Below are positions 7,181 to 17,239 of a stretch of DNA of 64,000 nt, piece after piece. Position 1 is the first letter of the stretch, and each line of letters begins with the position of its first letter. The stretch covers positions 1 to 64,000 of the forward strand of contig NZ_JANHAP010000008.1 in the NCBI RefSeq assembly GCF_024734385.1. The letters run 5' to 3'. A program made the position numbers and the translations under genes. This DNA comes from Dasania sp. GY-MA-18. GTDB lineage: Bacteria; Pseudomonadota; Gammaproteobacteria; Pseudomonadales; Dasaniaceae. The notes beneath the pieces are model-generated. The model made no database searches. It had not been told where the DNA came from and was given only the letters and a program-made list of their open reading frames with translations.

Positions 7181-9541
7181 ATGACGTCAACAACAAAGAC
7201 ACCCACCAACCTAGCAGCCGACAGCTGGGCCATTGCCGATTTACTACGTGGCGATTTTAAACAATCTCAATATGGTCGCATCATCCTACCGTTTAACCTA
7301 TTACGTCGCTTAGAGTGCGTGCTAGAAGAGACCAAGCCTGCGGTACTTGCCAAGTATGAAGAAATACAAAAAATGAACCTGCCCGAAGAGGCGCAAGAGA
7401 AGTTATTATTGCGTGCTACTGGCGGTTTAAGCTTCTTTAATACCTCCAAGATGGACCTCGCTAAGCTGGGCGAAACGGGCATTAAGCAAAACCTAGTGAG
7501 CTACATTCAAGGTTTCTCAAAAGATGCCCGTGAAATATTTGAATACTTCAACTTCGCTGAGTTTATAGGCCAGCTCAACGATGCCGACTTGCTCTATAAA
7601 GTTGTGCAGCGCGTCAAAGTGATGGACTTGCACGCCGACAAAGTCTCCAATCACGACATGGGTCTAGTGTTTGAAGAGCTAATCCGTCGCTTTGCCGAAG
7701 GCTCTAATGAAACAGCGGGTGAGCATTTTACCCCCAGGGACATAGTACGCCTCACCACCTCATTGGTATTTATGGAAGATGACGACGCCCTTACCAAGCC
7801 TGGCATTATACGCACCATTTACGACCCCACGGCGGGTACTGGCGGGTTTCTCTCATCAGGTATGGAATACGTACACGAGTTAAACCCGCAAGCAGTGATG
7901 CGGGCTTTTGGCCAAGAGCTAAACCCAGAGAGCTACGCTATCTGTAAAGCCGATATGCTCATCAAGGGGCAAGAAGTTAACAATATTAAGCTGGGCAACA
8001 CGCTTTCTAACGATCAGCTCTACGCCGACAAGTTTGATTACATGCTATCCAACCCGCCTTTTGGTGTTGATTGGAAAAAAATCGAAGCATCTATCAAAGA
8101 CGAACACACGCTTAAAGGTTTTGATGGTCGCTTTGGCCCAGGCCTACCTCGTGTTTCCGATGGTTCCTTACTGTTTTTACTACACCTTATTAGTAAGTTG
8201 CGCGATGCATCAGATGGCGGTGGTCGTATCGGCATCATACTTAATGGCTCGCCGTTGTTTACCGGTGGTGCAGGTTCGGGCGAGTCAGAAATTCGTCGTT
8301 ACATTTTAGAGGCCGATTTATTAGAGGCTATAGTCGCGTTACCTACCGATATGTTTTACAACACTGGCATTGCCACCTATGTATGGGTGCTCAGTAACAA
8401 AAAAGCCGCAGAGCGTAAAGGCAAGGTGCAGTTGATTAACGGCGTAAACCTCTGCGGTAAAATGCGCAAATCCCTAGGCTCTAAGCGCAACGAAATGAGC
8501 GCCGATGATATTGCCACCATCACCCGTAGTTTTGGTGCTTTTGAAGAAGAGGATGCACGCGAGCTAGATAAACCGGCAGAGGTTAAAAGCAACCGTGGCC
8601 GTCAGTCTGCTAATCCTAATCCTAAAGCTGAAGCGCCAAAAACCTTTGCCAGTAAAATATTCGCCACCCATGAGTTTGGTTACCGCCGCATCACCATAGA
8701 GCGGCCTTTACGTGAGAGCTACCAATTTAGTGATGAACGCATAGCCGAGTTACGTTTTGCCAATAAACCGCTCAATGCACCCATGAAGTGGATATACGAA
8801 ACCTATGGGCAGGGCTGGAGCGACGATGAAGCCTGTGATAGCTATGGTGTGTTATCCGATAATGCCGTTGAAATAAGAGTGGCCATAAAGGCAAACTTTA
8901 GTGACATAAAAGAAGCCAAAATTAAAGAGCTGCTAGATCCCAAAACCTGGGCAGCACAAAAGCAAGTCATGCTTAAAGCCAAGCAGCTACAAGCCAGCTC
9001 GCCACATGGAATGGGCAGTGAGCAATGCGACGACATGAATGGCTATGACGCCGCGATTAAAAAAGCCTGCAAAAATCTTGGCATAAAACTAGAGGCCAAA
9101 GAGCTTAAGCAAATTACCAGCGCCGTTAGCTGGAAAAACCCAGAAGCGCAAAAGGTTATTAAGAAGGTACACAAAGCAAAAGCTAACCCGCTGTATGGTT
9201 TATTTGAAGTAGAGCTTAACGGCAAAAAACAAGTTGTAGAATACAAAGCCGATGGCGACCTACGTGATAATGAAAACGTAGCACTAGACCCATCACAACC
9301 GGTAGATGCATTAAACGAAGCTTACTTTATTAAAGAAGTGCAGCCCCATGTGCCGGATGCCTGGATAGATGCCAGCAAGAAGGATGATAAAGATCAGCAG
9401 GTGGGCATAGTCGGTTATGAGATTCCGTTTAATCGGCATTTTTATCAGTATCAGCCGCCTAGGGATTTGGTAGAGATAGATGCGGATTTGGACAAGGTTA
9501 GTGCCGAGATTATGACCCTTCTGCAAGAGGTACACTCCTGA
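7181..9541 (+). CDS. hsdM: Type I restriction-modification methyltransferase subunit HsdM (locus 1)
   Basis: The 786-residue protein carries the N6-adenine methyltransferase motifs: SAM-binding motif I DPTAGTGG at 215-222 and catalytic motif IV NPPF at 291-294. The [10 protein letters not shown] element typical of HsdM is at about 182-191. The N-terminal 140 residues match the HsdM helical domain. The C-terminal 300 residues extend well past the usual 500-residue HsdM; they contain Lys-rich helices and are not recognised. With HsdS it would modify host DNA to protect it from HsdR. It is first in the operon, 120-126 bases before hsdS. Confidence 0.95.
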   Translation: MTSTTKTPTNLAADSWAIADLLRGDFKQSQYGRIILPFNLLRRLECVLEETKPAVLAKYEEIQKMNLPEEAQEKLLLRATGGLSFFNTSKMDLAKLGETGIKQNLVSYIQGFSKDAREIFEYFNFAEFIGQLNDADLLYKVVQRVKVMDLHADKVSNHDMGLVFEELIRRFAEGSNETAGEHFTPRDIVRLTTSLVFMEDDDALTKPGIIRTIYDPTAGTGGFLSSGMEYVHELNPQAVMRAFGQELNPESYAICKADMLIKGQEVNNIKLGNTLSNDQLYADKFDYMLSNPPFGVDWKKIEASIKDEHTLKGFDGRFGPGLPRVSDGSLLFLLHLISKLRDASDGGGRIGIILNGSPLFTGGAGSGESEIRRYILEADLLEAIVALPTDMFYNTGIATYVWVLSNKKAAERKGKVQLINGVNLCGKMRKSLGSKRNEMSADDIATITRSFGAFEEEDARELDKPAEVKSNRGRQSANPNPKAEAPKTFASKIFATHEFGYRRITIERPLRESYQFSDERIAELRFANKPLNAPMKWIYETYGQGWSDDEACDSYGVLSDNAVEIRVAIKANFSDIKEAKIKELLDPKTWAAQKQVMLKAKQLQASSPHGMGSEQCDDMNGYDAAIKKACKNLGIKLEAKELKQITSAVSWKNPEAQKVIKKVHKAKANPLYGLFEVELNGKKQVVEYKADGDLRDNENVALDPSQPVDALNEAYFIKEVQPHVPDAWIDASKKDDKDQQVGIVGYEIPFNRHFYQYQPPRDLVEIDADLDKVSAEIMTLLQEVHS

Positions 9542-9667
9542 TGGTCTTTTTACGCTATTGCTGCGTTGTGTCTGTACTCGCTCAGTCACGTATTAAATAT
9601 ACGCTCTTTCTCTGTGTGCAGGCACGTCTTGCACTAACGCAAAAATTCTCATTAGGAGTTTATGTGT

Positions 9668-10960
9668 ATGGGTAAGTATCAGGCGTATCCTGAATATAAA
9701 AATTCTGGTGTGGAGTGGCTGGAAGATCTACCGAATCACTGGGAAGTTAAAAGAACTAAAGCGATGTTTGGTCTGGCGCGTCAATTAGTTGGTAAAAATT
9801 CTAAGGATTATCAACTTTTATCGTTAACGCTTAAAGGAGTTATACCCAGAGATATTTCAGACGGCGGCGGTAAGATTCCAGCTGAGTTTGATACGTATCA
9901 AGTTGTTCGTCCAAAAAATCTAATCTTTTGTCTTTTTGATATTGATGAAACCCCGAGAACTATTGGTATTTCACCCTATGATGGAATGATTACCGGAGCA
10001 TACAATGTCTATAGTGCTCTAGAGCCTTGTGTGCCCGAGTACGCTTATTACTATTTCATGCATATAGATTCTTTTAAGGGCTTAAAGCCTTTTTATACTG
10101 GTTTAAGGAAAGTTGTTAGATCTGAAACTTTTTCCAATATTAAAATGCCAGTACCTAGAAAGGAAGAGCAAGAAATAATCGCCAACTTCCTCGATCACGA
10201 AACCGCCAAAATAGACACTTTGATCGAAAAACAACAACAATTAATTAAACTACTAAAAGAAAAGCGCCAAGCCGTTATTAGCCATGCCGTCACCAAAGGC
10301 CTCAACCCCAACGCCCCCATGCGCGACTCAGGTGTCGAGTGGTTAGGTGAAGTGCCGGAGCATTGGGCGGTGAGTAAGGTTAAGTTTGAGTATAAAAATT
10401 TAGATGGACGTAGAATACCGCTAAGTACGGAAGAACGGTCTTATATGCAAGGTGAGCATCCTTACTATGGGGCGTCTGGAGTTATTGACCACGTAGATGA
10501 TTATATTTTTGATGAAAATTTGGTGTTGGTAAGTGAAGATGGTGCAAATCTATTAATGCGCTCTTATGCAATTGCATTTCCAGCTTATGGTAAGTATTGG
10601 GTGAATAATCATGCACATATTTTAAAACCAAGAGATGGTAATACGGAATTTTGGGCTGAAGTAATTGAGGTGCGAGATTTAACTCCCTATATTTCCGGTT
10701 CTGCCCAGCCTAAATTTACATCTGAAGCTTTGAGCAATTTAGTGATTGCTGTACCTCCAGCAACAGGTGAAGTAAATAAAATATCTTCTTATATTAGAGA
10801 GCAAAAAGAAAAGTATTCTCTATTGATAGGTAAGGCAGAGGGCTCAATAAAGTTGATGCAAGAACGCCGCACAGCCCTAATCTCCGCAGCCGTCACCGGT
10901 AAAATCGACGTCAGAAATTGGCAAGCCCCTGAATCATCAAACAAGGAAGTAGCTGCATGA
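9668..10960 (+). CDS. hsdS: Type I restriction-modification specificity subunit HsdS (locus 1)
   Basis: About 430 residues with the two-fold layout of HsdS. Each target-recognition domain opens with a near-repeat (SGVEWLEDLPNHWEVKR near the N-terminus and SGVEWLGEVPEHWAVSK near residue 220) and is followed by a conserved helix (NFLDHETAKIDTLIEKQQQLIKLLKEKRQAVI). AGGAG lies three bases before the ATG at 9662 and nine before the in-frame ATG at 9668; the latter spacing is better and gives the usual MGKYxAYPEY start. It determines the recognition sequence for both HsdM and HsdR. The DNA between it and the next gene is unusually loose for this operon. Confidence 0.93.
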   Translation: MGKYQAYPEYKNSGVEWLEDLPNHWEVKRTKAMFGLARQLVGKNSKDYQLLSLTLKGVIPRDISDGGGKIPAEFDTYQVVRPKNLIFCLFDIDETPRTIGISPYDGMITGAYNVYSALEPCVPEYAYYYFMHIDSFKGLKPFYTGLRKVVRSETFSNIKMPVPRKEEQEIIANFLDHETAKIDTLIEKQQQLIKLLKEKRQAVISHAVTKGLNPNAPMRDSGVEWLGEVPEHWAVSKVKFEYKNLDGRRIPLSTEERSYMQGEHPYYGASGVIDHVDDYIFDENLVLVSEDGANLLMRSYAIAFPAYGKYWVNNHAHILKPRDGNTEFWAEVIEVRDLTPYISGSAQPKFTSEALSNLVIAVPPATGEVNKISSYIREQKEKYSLLIGKAEGSIKLMQERRTALISAAVTGKIDVRNWQAPESSNKEVAA

Positions 10961-11066
10961 ACTTGTTGGCAGGTGGCGGCAAGGCCAACGATTTTACCTT
11001 TCTAAACGCTAGGGCTACTTTGAGGCTTGAGCTATCATCTTCCTTGACGGCTTTAGGAGGCCTTTC

Positions 11067-12080
11067 ATGCCTAGTGATTTAACCAGTTCATCTATAGATA
11101 GACAAAATGTACTCAATAATCGTTATGCCCTTGAGAAGATAGAGGAGCATCTTGCTTTGGGTGGGCTTGAGTTCGAGGGCGATAGGTTATTTACCAAGCA
11201 GCAGCTCACCGAGCTGTTTGATGTCAGCGATAGCACTATCGAGAAATACTTATCCACGCATGGCGACGAGTTAAAGGCTAATGGCTATCAGCTCCTTAAG
11301 GGGAAGAAACTTAGAGATTTCAAGGGTTTATCGTATGGTCCCGTAACAGATTACGGTACCAAAACATCGGTTCTTGGGGTGTTCAATTTTCGAGCAGTTC
11401 TCAATATAGCCATGATCTTGACGGAAAGTGAGCGGGCTAAAGCGGTTCGGTCACGGATACTGGATATTGTTATCGACGTGGTGGCTGAGCGGGCAGGGGG
11501 GCACACCAAGTTTATCAATCAGCGGGATGCGGATTACTTGCCATCGGCCTACCGTGAATACAGTTATCGGAAGGTGTTTACTGACGCTCTTGATCAGTAC
11601 TTGGATATGGGCAAATTTAAGTATGGCATATATACCAATAAGGTTTATCAATTGGTGTTTAAAGAGAATGCTAAAGAATACAAGCAAATTCTAAAGTTAG
11701 CGAAAGGCGATAATGTTCGCGATACCTTTTATTCCGAAGTGTTAAAGGCTATCGCCAGTATTGAAAATGGTTTGTCTCAGGATATGGCAACCAAGGCAGG
11801 TGAGCTAGGTCGAAAATTGAGTCCCTCAGAATTGGATGCTTTGTTGGAGGGGCTGGAAGAAAACCCCTACTTAAAACCGGTTATTGATGATGCCCGCACA
11901 AAGATGGCAAGCCGGGATATGAGTTTCCGTGATGCTTTGCATATAAAACTGGAGTCATACTTACAAACAGTACCTGAAGGTGATGTTGATAAGTTCCTGG
12001 GGGATGCTAGTCGCTCTTTGGAAGAGCAGTTGTCAGATCCAGAGACACTTGAGGTCTTTAAGCGCTTAAAGGATCGATAG
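11067..12080 (+). CDS. HTH-containing protein, probable antitoxin partner of the Doc-like toxin
   Basis: The 337-residue protein has an N-terminal helix-turn-helix-like stretch (LFTKQQLTELFDVSDSTIEKYL, about 33-54) and a second conserved-looking segment with VFNFRAVLNIAMIL (about 105-120). The rest is helical and acidic at the C-terminus. AGGAGG five bases before the ATG is a strong ribosome binding site. The Doc/Fic gene starts four bases after its stop, the standard arrangement for antitoxin then toxin. I infer the antitoxin or regulator role from this pairing; it is much longer than Phd and is not Phd-like. The cassette sits between hsdS and hsdR in the same orientation. Confidence 0.6.
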   Translation: MPSDLTSSSIDRQNVLNNRYALEKIEEHLALGGLEFEGDRLFTKQQLTELFDVSDSTIEKYLSTHGDELKANGYQLLKGKKLRDFKGLSYGPVTDYGTKTSVLGVFNFRAVLNIAMILTESERAKAVRSRILDIVIDVVAERAGGHTKFINQRDADYLPSAYREYSYRKVFTDALDQYLDMGKFKYGIYTNKVYQLVFKENAKEYKQILKLAKGDNVRDTFYSEVLKAIASIENGLSQDMATKAGELGRKLSPSELDALLEGLEENPYLKPVIDDARTKMASRDMSFRDALHIKLESYLQTVPEGDVDKFLGDASRSLEEQLSDPETLEVFKRLKDR

Positions 12081-12083
12081 ATT

Positions 12084-12542
12084 ATGCCAAGGAAGTATAT
12101 TTATTTTGATGCTGTTTATGCAGAGAAAGAGCACGACTGGATTATTGAGCATTCTGGTGGCAGAAGCGGTACCCAAAACCTGGGATTGATTGCAGGGTCG
12201 CTTGGCCATATTCAAAATGACGATTACTACCCGTCAATGGAAAGTAAGCTAACGCATTTGGTCTATAGCATTAATAAAAATCATGCCTTTGTCGACGGGA
12301 ATAAGCGCTCAAGCATTGCCTTAGGGTCGTATTTTTTAGAGCTAAATGGTTATGAGTATTGCGTGCAATATTTTGTGCAGGAAATGGAAAATATTGTGGT
12401 TTGGCTTGCTGAGGGAATTATTGATAAAGAGTTACTTTGTGAACTCGTATCATCAATTCTCTATGAAGATGATTTCTCGGAAGAGCTTAAATTGAAACTG
12501 TTGAATGCAGCATTGCAATCAAAGGCTCATCAGGTAATGTAG
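12084..12542 (+). CDS. doc: Death-on-curing (Doc/Fic-fold) toxin
   Basis: The 152-residue protein contains HAFVDGNKRSS at about residues 68-78. This is the Doc version of the Fic motif (HxFxDGNKR), whose His and Lys/Arg catalyse nucleotide-phosphate transfer; in phage P1, Doc phosphorylates EF-Tu. Length is close to typical Doc (about 125-150). The N-terminal YIYFDAVYAEKEHDWII is consistent with the family. Translation follows the HTH protein after only three bases, so the two are coupled. The expected role is growth arrest when the partner or the R-M system is lost. Confidence 0.85.
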   Translation: MPRKYIYFDAVYAEKEHDWIIEHSGGRSGTQNLGLIAGSLGHIQNDDYYPSMESKLTHLVYSINKNHAFVDGNKRSSIALGSYFLELNGYEYCVQYFVQEMENIVVWLAEGIIDKELLCELVSSILYEDDFSEELKLKLLNAALQSKAHQVM

Positions 12543-12609
12543 TTCTGATTACTGTATCGCACTTTGCTTAACATTAGCGAAAAATAAAAATAGATAGGGA
12601 TTTTATGGT

Positions 12610-15600
12610 ATGGGTAAAGCTAACGAGCTTACATTCCAAAACGACATGATTCGGCAGCTAGTTGCCAACGGCTGGCTGCTGGGTAAACCAGAAGGCTACA
12701 ATCGTGAACTGGCCTTGTATGAAGAGGATGTGTTGGGCTTTGTTAAAGAGACTCAAGACGAGCAATGGCAAAAGTTTTGTGCGCTTTACCCTAACGATAC
12801 GGAAGCTAAGTTTTTACAGCGTGTAGCAACGCAGCTCAATAAAGCCGACCCCAATGCCGCCAATAAAGAAATGCGCACCTTTGGTACCTTAGGTGTATTG
12901 CGCCATGAGCTACGTGACCGTGGCACGCGCTTTAGTTTATGCCAGTTTAAACCCGAGCATGATTTAAACCCTGAGACATTGGAGCGTTACGGTAAGAACC
13001 GTTTACGAGTAGTGCCGGAGTTGGTCTATAGTCCCTGGTGTAAATCTGAAGAGACGACGGAAGGCGAGCAAGCAGCCACTGGTGCAAAGGCCAAGGCCTG
13101 GCGTATCGACTTAGTGATGTTTGTTAATGGCTTACCCGTGGCTACCTTAGAGTTAAAGAGTGAGTTTAAACAAGCAGTACAAAATGCCATTAAACAGTAC
13201 AAAGCCACACGTTTAGCTATAGACCCCGCAACCAAGAAGCCAGAGCCTTTACTCACCTTTAAACGTGGCGCATTAGTGCATTTTGCGGTGAGCCAATACG
13301 AAGTGTATATGGCTACACGCCTGGAAGGCGCTGACACCTTCTTTTTACCGTTTAATAAAGGCACTAATGCCGGTGGTGCGGGTAATGATACCCCAGAGAA
13401 TAAAAACCAATACGCCACGGATTACTTGTGGAATGAGGTGCTACTGCCCGATAACCTGCTGAATATACTTGCCCGCTTTGTGCATTTACAAATAGAAGAG
13501 AAAGAGGATTGGGAAGGGCGTAAATACAAAAAAGAAACGCTAATCTTCCCTCGTTACCACCAGTGGGATGTGGTAAGTAAGTTGGTAGATGCGGCCCGCA
13601 CCGAAGGCCCTGGTCATAAATATTTAATACAGCATAGTGCAGGCTCAGGTAAATCCAATTCTATAGCCTGGTCGGCCCATCAGCTATCGGCCATACATAC
13701 AGCCAAGGGTAATAAACTATTCGATTCCGTCATCGTAGTAACCGATAGAACGGTGTTGGACGATCAGTTACAAGAAACCATCTCACAGTTTACAGCGGTA
13801 GAAGGGGTAGTGGGGCGTATTAACCGCAACGAAGGCGACGGTTCTAAATCAGAAAAGCTGGCAGCGGCTTTGGAAAGCTCACAGCCTATTATTATCGTTA
13901 CCATTCAAACTTTTCCCTATGTGTTAAAGGCGATAGAAAACAGCGTCAACCTGAAGCAGCGTAACTACGTGGTAATTGCCGATGAGGCGCACAGCTCGCA
14001 AACGGGTAGCACTGCACGGCAGCTAAAAGAAGTGTTGATGATCGATGGGCAGGGTGATGATGAAGAGCTCAGCACCGACGATATTTTAGATGCCGCAGTG
14101 GCGTCACGCAAAGCATCGAAGAATTTAAGTTATTTAGCGTTCACAGCTACCCCTAAAACAAAAACCTTAGAGTTGTTTGGTCGCTTGCCCAATCCCAATG
14201 AGCAGTCATCCAAAACTAACAAGCCCGTAGCCTACCATGTGTACAGCATGCGCCAGGCTATAGAGGAAGGCTTTATATTAGATGTGCTGAAAAACTACAC
14301 CAACTATAAAGTGGCCTATAACCTAGCCATGAAGATAGCGGGTAGCGACCAAGAGGTAGAGAGTAAGAAGGCTAAGGTAAAACTCAATCAATGGGTACGC
14401 CTACACGATTACAATATCAGCCAAAAGGTTCAGGTGATTGTTGAACATTTTAAAGATAACGTAATGGGTTTATTAGGTGGCCAAGCTAAGGCCATGATAG
14501 TAACTAGCTCTCGCAAAGAGGCTGTACGTTATAAAATGTCTTTTGATAAGTATATAGTCGACAAGGGCTATCACAAGATGCATGCCATGGTGGCCTTTTC
14601 GGGTGAGGTAGAGTTTAACGATAAAGACCCTAACTCCTCAGGCGTTATAGGCGAGAAGTTTACAGAGGGGAGTATGAACCCCAATCTCAAAGGCCGTGAT
14701 ATGCGTAAGGCTTTTGACAGTGATGATTACCAGGTAATGATAGTAGCGAATAAGTTTCAGACAGGGTTTGACCAACCTAAGCTTTGTGCCATGTATGTCG
14801 ATAAAAAGCTGGGTGGTGTGGAGTGTGTACAAACCTTGTCACGTTTAAACCGTGTGTACCCCAGTAAAGCGGAGACGGGTACCTTCGTACTGGACTTCTT
14901 TAACGAGCCTGAAGATATACTTGAAGCTTTTCAACCGTATTATCAAACGGCTGAGCTTGCTGATGTCTCAAACCCTGATGTGATCTTTGACCTATTTGAT
15001 AAGCTGCGTGCTGCCGGTATTTTTACCTGGTCTGAAGTTGAGCAGTTCTGTGAATTCTTCTTTGTTAAAAGTAAAAGCAATGCCGCTATTGCCAATATCT
15101 GCAAGCCAGCAATAGAGCGTTGGAGTAATCGCTACAAATCGGCTGTTGCGGCTTTTAAACAATCAAAAGATATGTTTAACCGCACTAAGAAAACCGGTGA
15201 CGCTGTTTTAATAGCTAATGCAGAGAACAGCCTTAAAGAGTGTAAGCAAGAGAAAGACGCCTTAGAAATATTTAAGAAAGATCTAGGCTCATTCGTTCGC
15301 TTCTATGAGTTTATGTCACAGATCGTAGATTATGATGATAAAAATTTAGAGAAACTTAGCCTCTACGCTCGAAACCTACGCCCTATGTTACGCGAAACGG
15401 TTGTGGACGAAGACGAGATAGATTTAAGTAACGTGACTCTCAGCCATTACCGCGTGTCTAAAATCAAACAGCAAGATATAGAGTTAAAGGAAGATGCTGA
15501 GGGCTATGATTTAGAGCCTGGTGATAGTTTAGGCTCTGCCTCAGCTAAAGATAAAAAAGAGGAATACCTTTCGCAAATTATCGTGCGTCTTAATGAATTG

Positions 15601-15870
15601 TTTATCACTGATGAGCTAACTGAAAAAGACATGGTTAATTACGCCTACACCATTAGAGACAAAGTAAGTGAAAATGCATTGGTAATGAAGCAGCTTGCCA
15701 ATAATAGCCCTGAGCAGGCATTGCTAGGTGACTTCACCAAAGCGGTTGATGACGCTGTAATGGATAGTAGTGAAGCGCACAGTAATCAGATGATGCAGCT
15801 GTTGTCTAACCCAGAGAAGGCCGCTGGTTTTTCTAGGTTGATTTTTGATTTACTGAAGTTGAGTGAGTAG
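12610..15870 (+). CDS. hsdR: Type I restriction endonuclease subunit HsdR (locus 1)
   Basis: The 1086-residue protein has the HsdR order of domains. The N-terminal PD-(D/E)xK nuclease has D167 and E181-L-K183. The superfamily-2 translocase has Walker A GSGKS at 345-349 and the DEAH box at 458-461; the later SxTG-type motif is replaced by FTATPKTKT, and a TGFDQP/QTLSRLNR block represents motifs V-VI. The C-terminal 300 residues are helical and would contact the methylase core. AGGGA lies about a dozen bases upstream of the ATG. It cleaves unmodified DNA after translocation and needs HsdM and HsdS. Confidence 0.94.
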   Translation: MGKANELTFQNDMIRQLVANGWLLGKPEGYNRELALYEEDVLGFVKETQDEQWQKFCALYPNDTEAKFLQRVATQLNKADPNAANKEMRTFGTLGVLRHELRDRGTRFSLCQFKPEHDLNPETLERYGKNRLRVVPELVYSPWCKSEETTEGEQAATGAKAKAWRIDLVMFVNGLPVATLELKSEFKQAVQNAIKQYKATRLAIDPATKKPEPLLTFKRGALVHFAVSQYEVYMATRLEGADTFFLPFNKGTNAGGAGNDTPENKNQYATDYLWNEVLLPDNLLNILARFVHLQIEEKEDWEGRKYKKETLIFPRYHQWDVVSKLVDAARTEGPGHKYLIQHSAGSGKSNSIAWSAHQLSAIHTAKGNKLFDSVIVVTDRTVLDDQLQETISQFTAVEGVVGRINRNEGDGSKSEKLAAALESSQPIIIVTIQTFPYVLKAIENSVNLKQRNYVVIADEAHSSQTGSTARQLKEVLMIDGQGDDEELSTDDILDAAVASRKASKNLSYLAFTATPKTKTLELFGRLPNPNEQSSKTNKPVAYHVYSMRQAIEEGFILDVLKNYTNYKVAYNLAMKIAGSDQEVESKKAKVKLNQWVRLHDYNISQKVQVIVEHFKDNVMGLLGGQAKAMIVTSSRKEAVRYKMSFDKYIVDKGYHKMHAMVAFSGEVEFNDKDPNSSGVIGEKFTEGSMNPNLKGRDMRKAFDSDDYQVMIVANKFQTGFDQPKLCAMYVDKKLGGVECVQTLSRLNRVYPSKAETGTFVLDFFNEPEDILEAFQPYYQTAELADVSNPDVIFDLFDKLRAAGIFTWSEVEQFCEFFFVKSKSNAAIANICKPAIERWSNRYKSAVAAFKQSKDMFNRTKKTGDAVLIANAENSLKECKQEKDALEIFKKDLGSFVRFYEFMSQIVDYDDKNLEKLSLYARNLRPMLRETVVDEDEIDLSNVTLSHYRVSKIKQQDIELKEDAEGYDLEPGDSLGSASAKDKKEEYLSQIIVRLNELFITDELTEKDMVNYAYTIRDKVSENALVMKQLANNSPEQALLGDFTKAVDDAVMDSSEAHSNQMMQLLSNPEKAAGFSRLIFDLLKLSE

Positions 15871-15873
15871 GTA

Positions 15874-16725
15874 ATGAACGGGATCATCTCATTAAATACA
15901 CTCTTCCCTGATCTAGATTGGCAAGACGTAAAGATACATGTGGCGCAGAAGTCAGGAAAAACCCGCCCAATCGATGTGTTTACTCATAGTTTCGATGAAT
16001 GGCAAAATCGTTGGAATGGTAATTTTCATAGTAACCACTGCTGGAATCGCCCACTTATTTTTTCAATAATTGAGCTACCAATGGAAAGGGACCGTTGGCT
16101 TTTTGGTGGTATTTTTAATGTCATATCACATAAGAAAGGTAAGAAGAATGGGAAGGATGGCGAAGTGTATAAAGTCGGCCTCCATTCTATGGGGTCTGAG
16201 TTTATAGGGCGTTTAAAGGTTGGTTGGACAAAAGATGCTCGCAGTAAAGGCCGAAAGCCCGAAAGTATTCTGGCGGATATGGTTGTTGCGGAGGTTATGC
16301 CTGAACCCTATGTTGGTGAAGATTTCCCTGGCTATGCATATATTAACCATGATTATCAAACCTTAGAGAATTTATGGTCAGACGCTAAGCAAGACTGGCT
16401 TTCTGCTTTAATACACTGCCAAGGTGTATACCTTATATCGGATATTAAAACGGGGATGCGGTACGTAGGTTCTGCGTCAGGAGAAGAGGGCATATGGTCT
16501 CGTTGGGCTACGTATTTTAAAACTGGTGGTCACGCTAATAATAAATTATTAAAAAACTTGCTGAATAAAAGAGGTAATGGAGTTGATTACGCACGAGCTA
16601 ATTTTCAGTTTAGTTTGTTAGAGCAGGCATCGTCTCGTGATAGTGAGCAATATATAATCCAGAGGGAAGTTTTTTGGAAAAATGCGCTGCTATCTAGAGG
16701 TGAGTTTGGGCTTAATGATAATTAA
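15874..16725 (+). CDS. GIY-YIG nuclease-domain protein linked to the type I locus
   Basis: The C-terminal third of this 283-residue protein is a GIY-YIG domain: GVY at 184-186, RYVGSASG with YVG at 197-199, and Arg at 210 in the position of the conserved catalytic Arg helix (IWSRWATYF). A Glu in REVFWK near 265 could be the metal ligand. The first 170 residues form a separate domain (IFSIIELPMERDRWLFGGIFNV and following) that I do not recognise. It starts three bases after the hsdR stop, so it is co-translated with the restriction subunit. A DNA-cleaving accessory role is inferred; it is not a standard HsdMSR component. Confidence 0.75.
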   Translation: MNGIISLNTLFPDLDWQDVKIHVAQKSGKTRPIDVFTHSFDEWQNRWNGNFHSNHCWNRPLIFSIIELPMERDRWLFGGIFNVISHKKGKKNGKDGEVYKVGLHSMGSEFIGRLKVGWTKDARSKGRKPESILADMVVAEVMPEPYVGEDFPGYAYINHDYQTLENLWSDAKQDWLSALIHCQGVYLISDIKTGMRYVGSASGEEGIWSRWATYFKTGGHANNKLLKNLLNKRGNGVDYARANFQFSLLEQASSRDSEQYIIQREVFWKNALLSRGEFGLNDN

Positions 16726-16910
16726 AGGATTAATGATTTAAATCTAACAGGGTGTATCACTATATTACGCTTGGCTTAGCTATCATGCTGGCCACCTTGA
16801 TAGTTTGTTGCTATAGTCTGTCACACATTTTGTCACACAATTAAAAATGCTGAGAAAATAAATCCTTTAGAAACAATGGGTTATGATTCATTTCGTGGAG
16901 CCTTCTCGAT

Positions 16911-16928
16911 CCCGCTAGGCTCCACCAA
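16911..16928 (+). other. att-like site 1: tRNA/tmRNA 3'-end-like sequence
   Basis: CCCGCTAGGCTCCACCAA is identical to 17137-17154. It ends in CCACCA, and TCTCGATCCCG just upstream resembles a T-loop, so it looks like the 3' end of a tRNA or more likely tmRNA (ssrA) gene whose 5' part is missing here. A strong terminator follows. Integrases commonly use such 3' ends, and the duplicated fragment marks the element boundary. Confidence 0.55.
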
Positions 16929-16934
16929 TTAAAT

Positions 16935-16975
16935 AAAAAAACCCACGTCGCAAGACGTGGGTTTTTTTATTTAAA
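16935..16975 (+). terminator. Strong intrinsic terminator
   Basis: ACCCACGTC, a GCAA tetraloop and GACGTGGGT form a perfect 9-bp stem, flanked by seven A before and seven T after, so it can work in both directions. It follows att-like site 1 by about ten bases, the place where a tmRNA or tRNA gene terminator would be. Confidence 0.9.
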
Positions 16976-17136
16976 CTGCTTGTATCTGTGGGAGTGAGTT
17001 TAAGCTTACGGTTCACAAGGAGCGAAGCGACGAAGATACCCAAAGCACTCATTTTATATATTTGCTTTCGTGGGGCAGGCTCGCGCCCGTTTTATTCAGG
17101 GCGGCCCCGCAGGGGTGAGGCTGAAAGCCAAATAAA

Positions 17137-17154
17137 CCCGCTAGGCTCCACCAA
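17137..17154 (+). other. att-like site 2: second copy of the 18-bp sequence
   Basis: This is an exact copy of 16911-16928, 226 bases downstream, again followed by a terminator. The DNA between the copies has no gene and contains a GC-rich inverted region (about 17085-17130). Two copies this close suggest a remnant of a second element, or two integrations at one target. Confidence 0.55.
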
Positions 17155-17161
17155 GATTACA

Positions 17162-17196
17162 AAAAAGCCCGCATCAATTGATGCGGGCTTTTTTGT
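17162..17196 (+). terminator. Strong intrinsic terminator
   Basis: GCCCGCATC, loop AATT, GATGCGGGC form a fully palindromic stem with A6 before and T6 after. It lies a few bases downstream of att-like site 2 and can act in both directions. Confidence 0.9.
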
Positions 17197-17239
17197 TTCT
17201 GTTTGATTTTTAAGCAGTAGGTTTTTCGTAAAGTGCCAC

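Noticed and set aside
16870-16930. Complete tRNA or tmRNA gene
   Set aside because: Only the 3' end pattern is present; no matching 5' acceptor half, anticodon arm or T-arm 5' strand was found just upstream.
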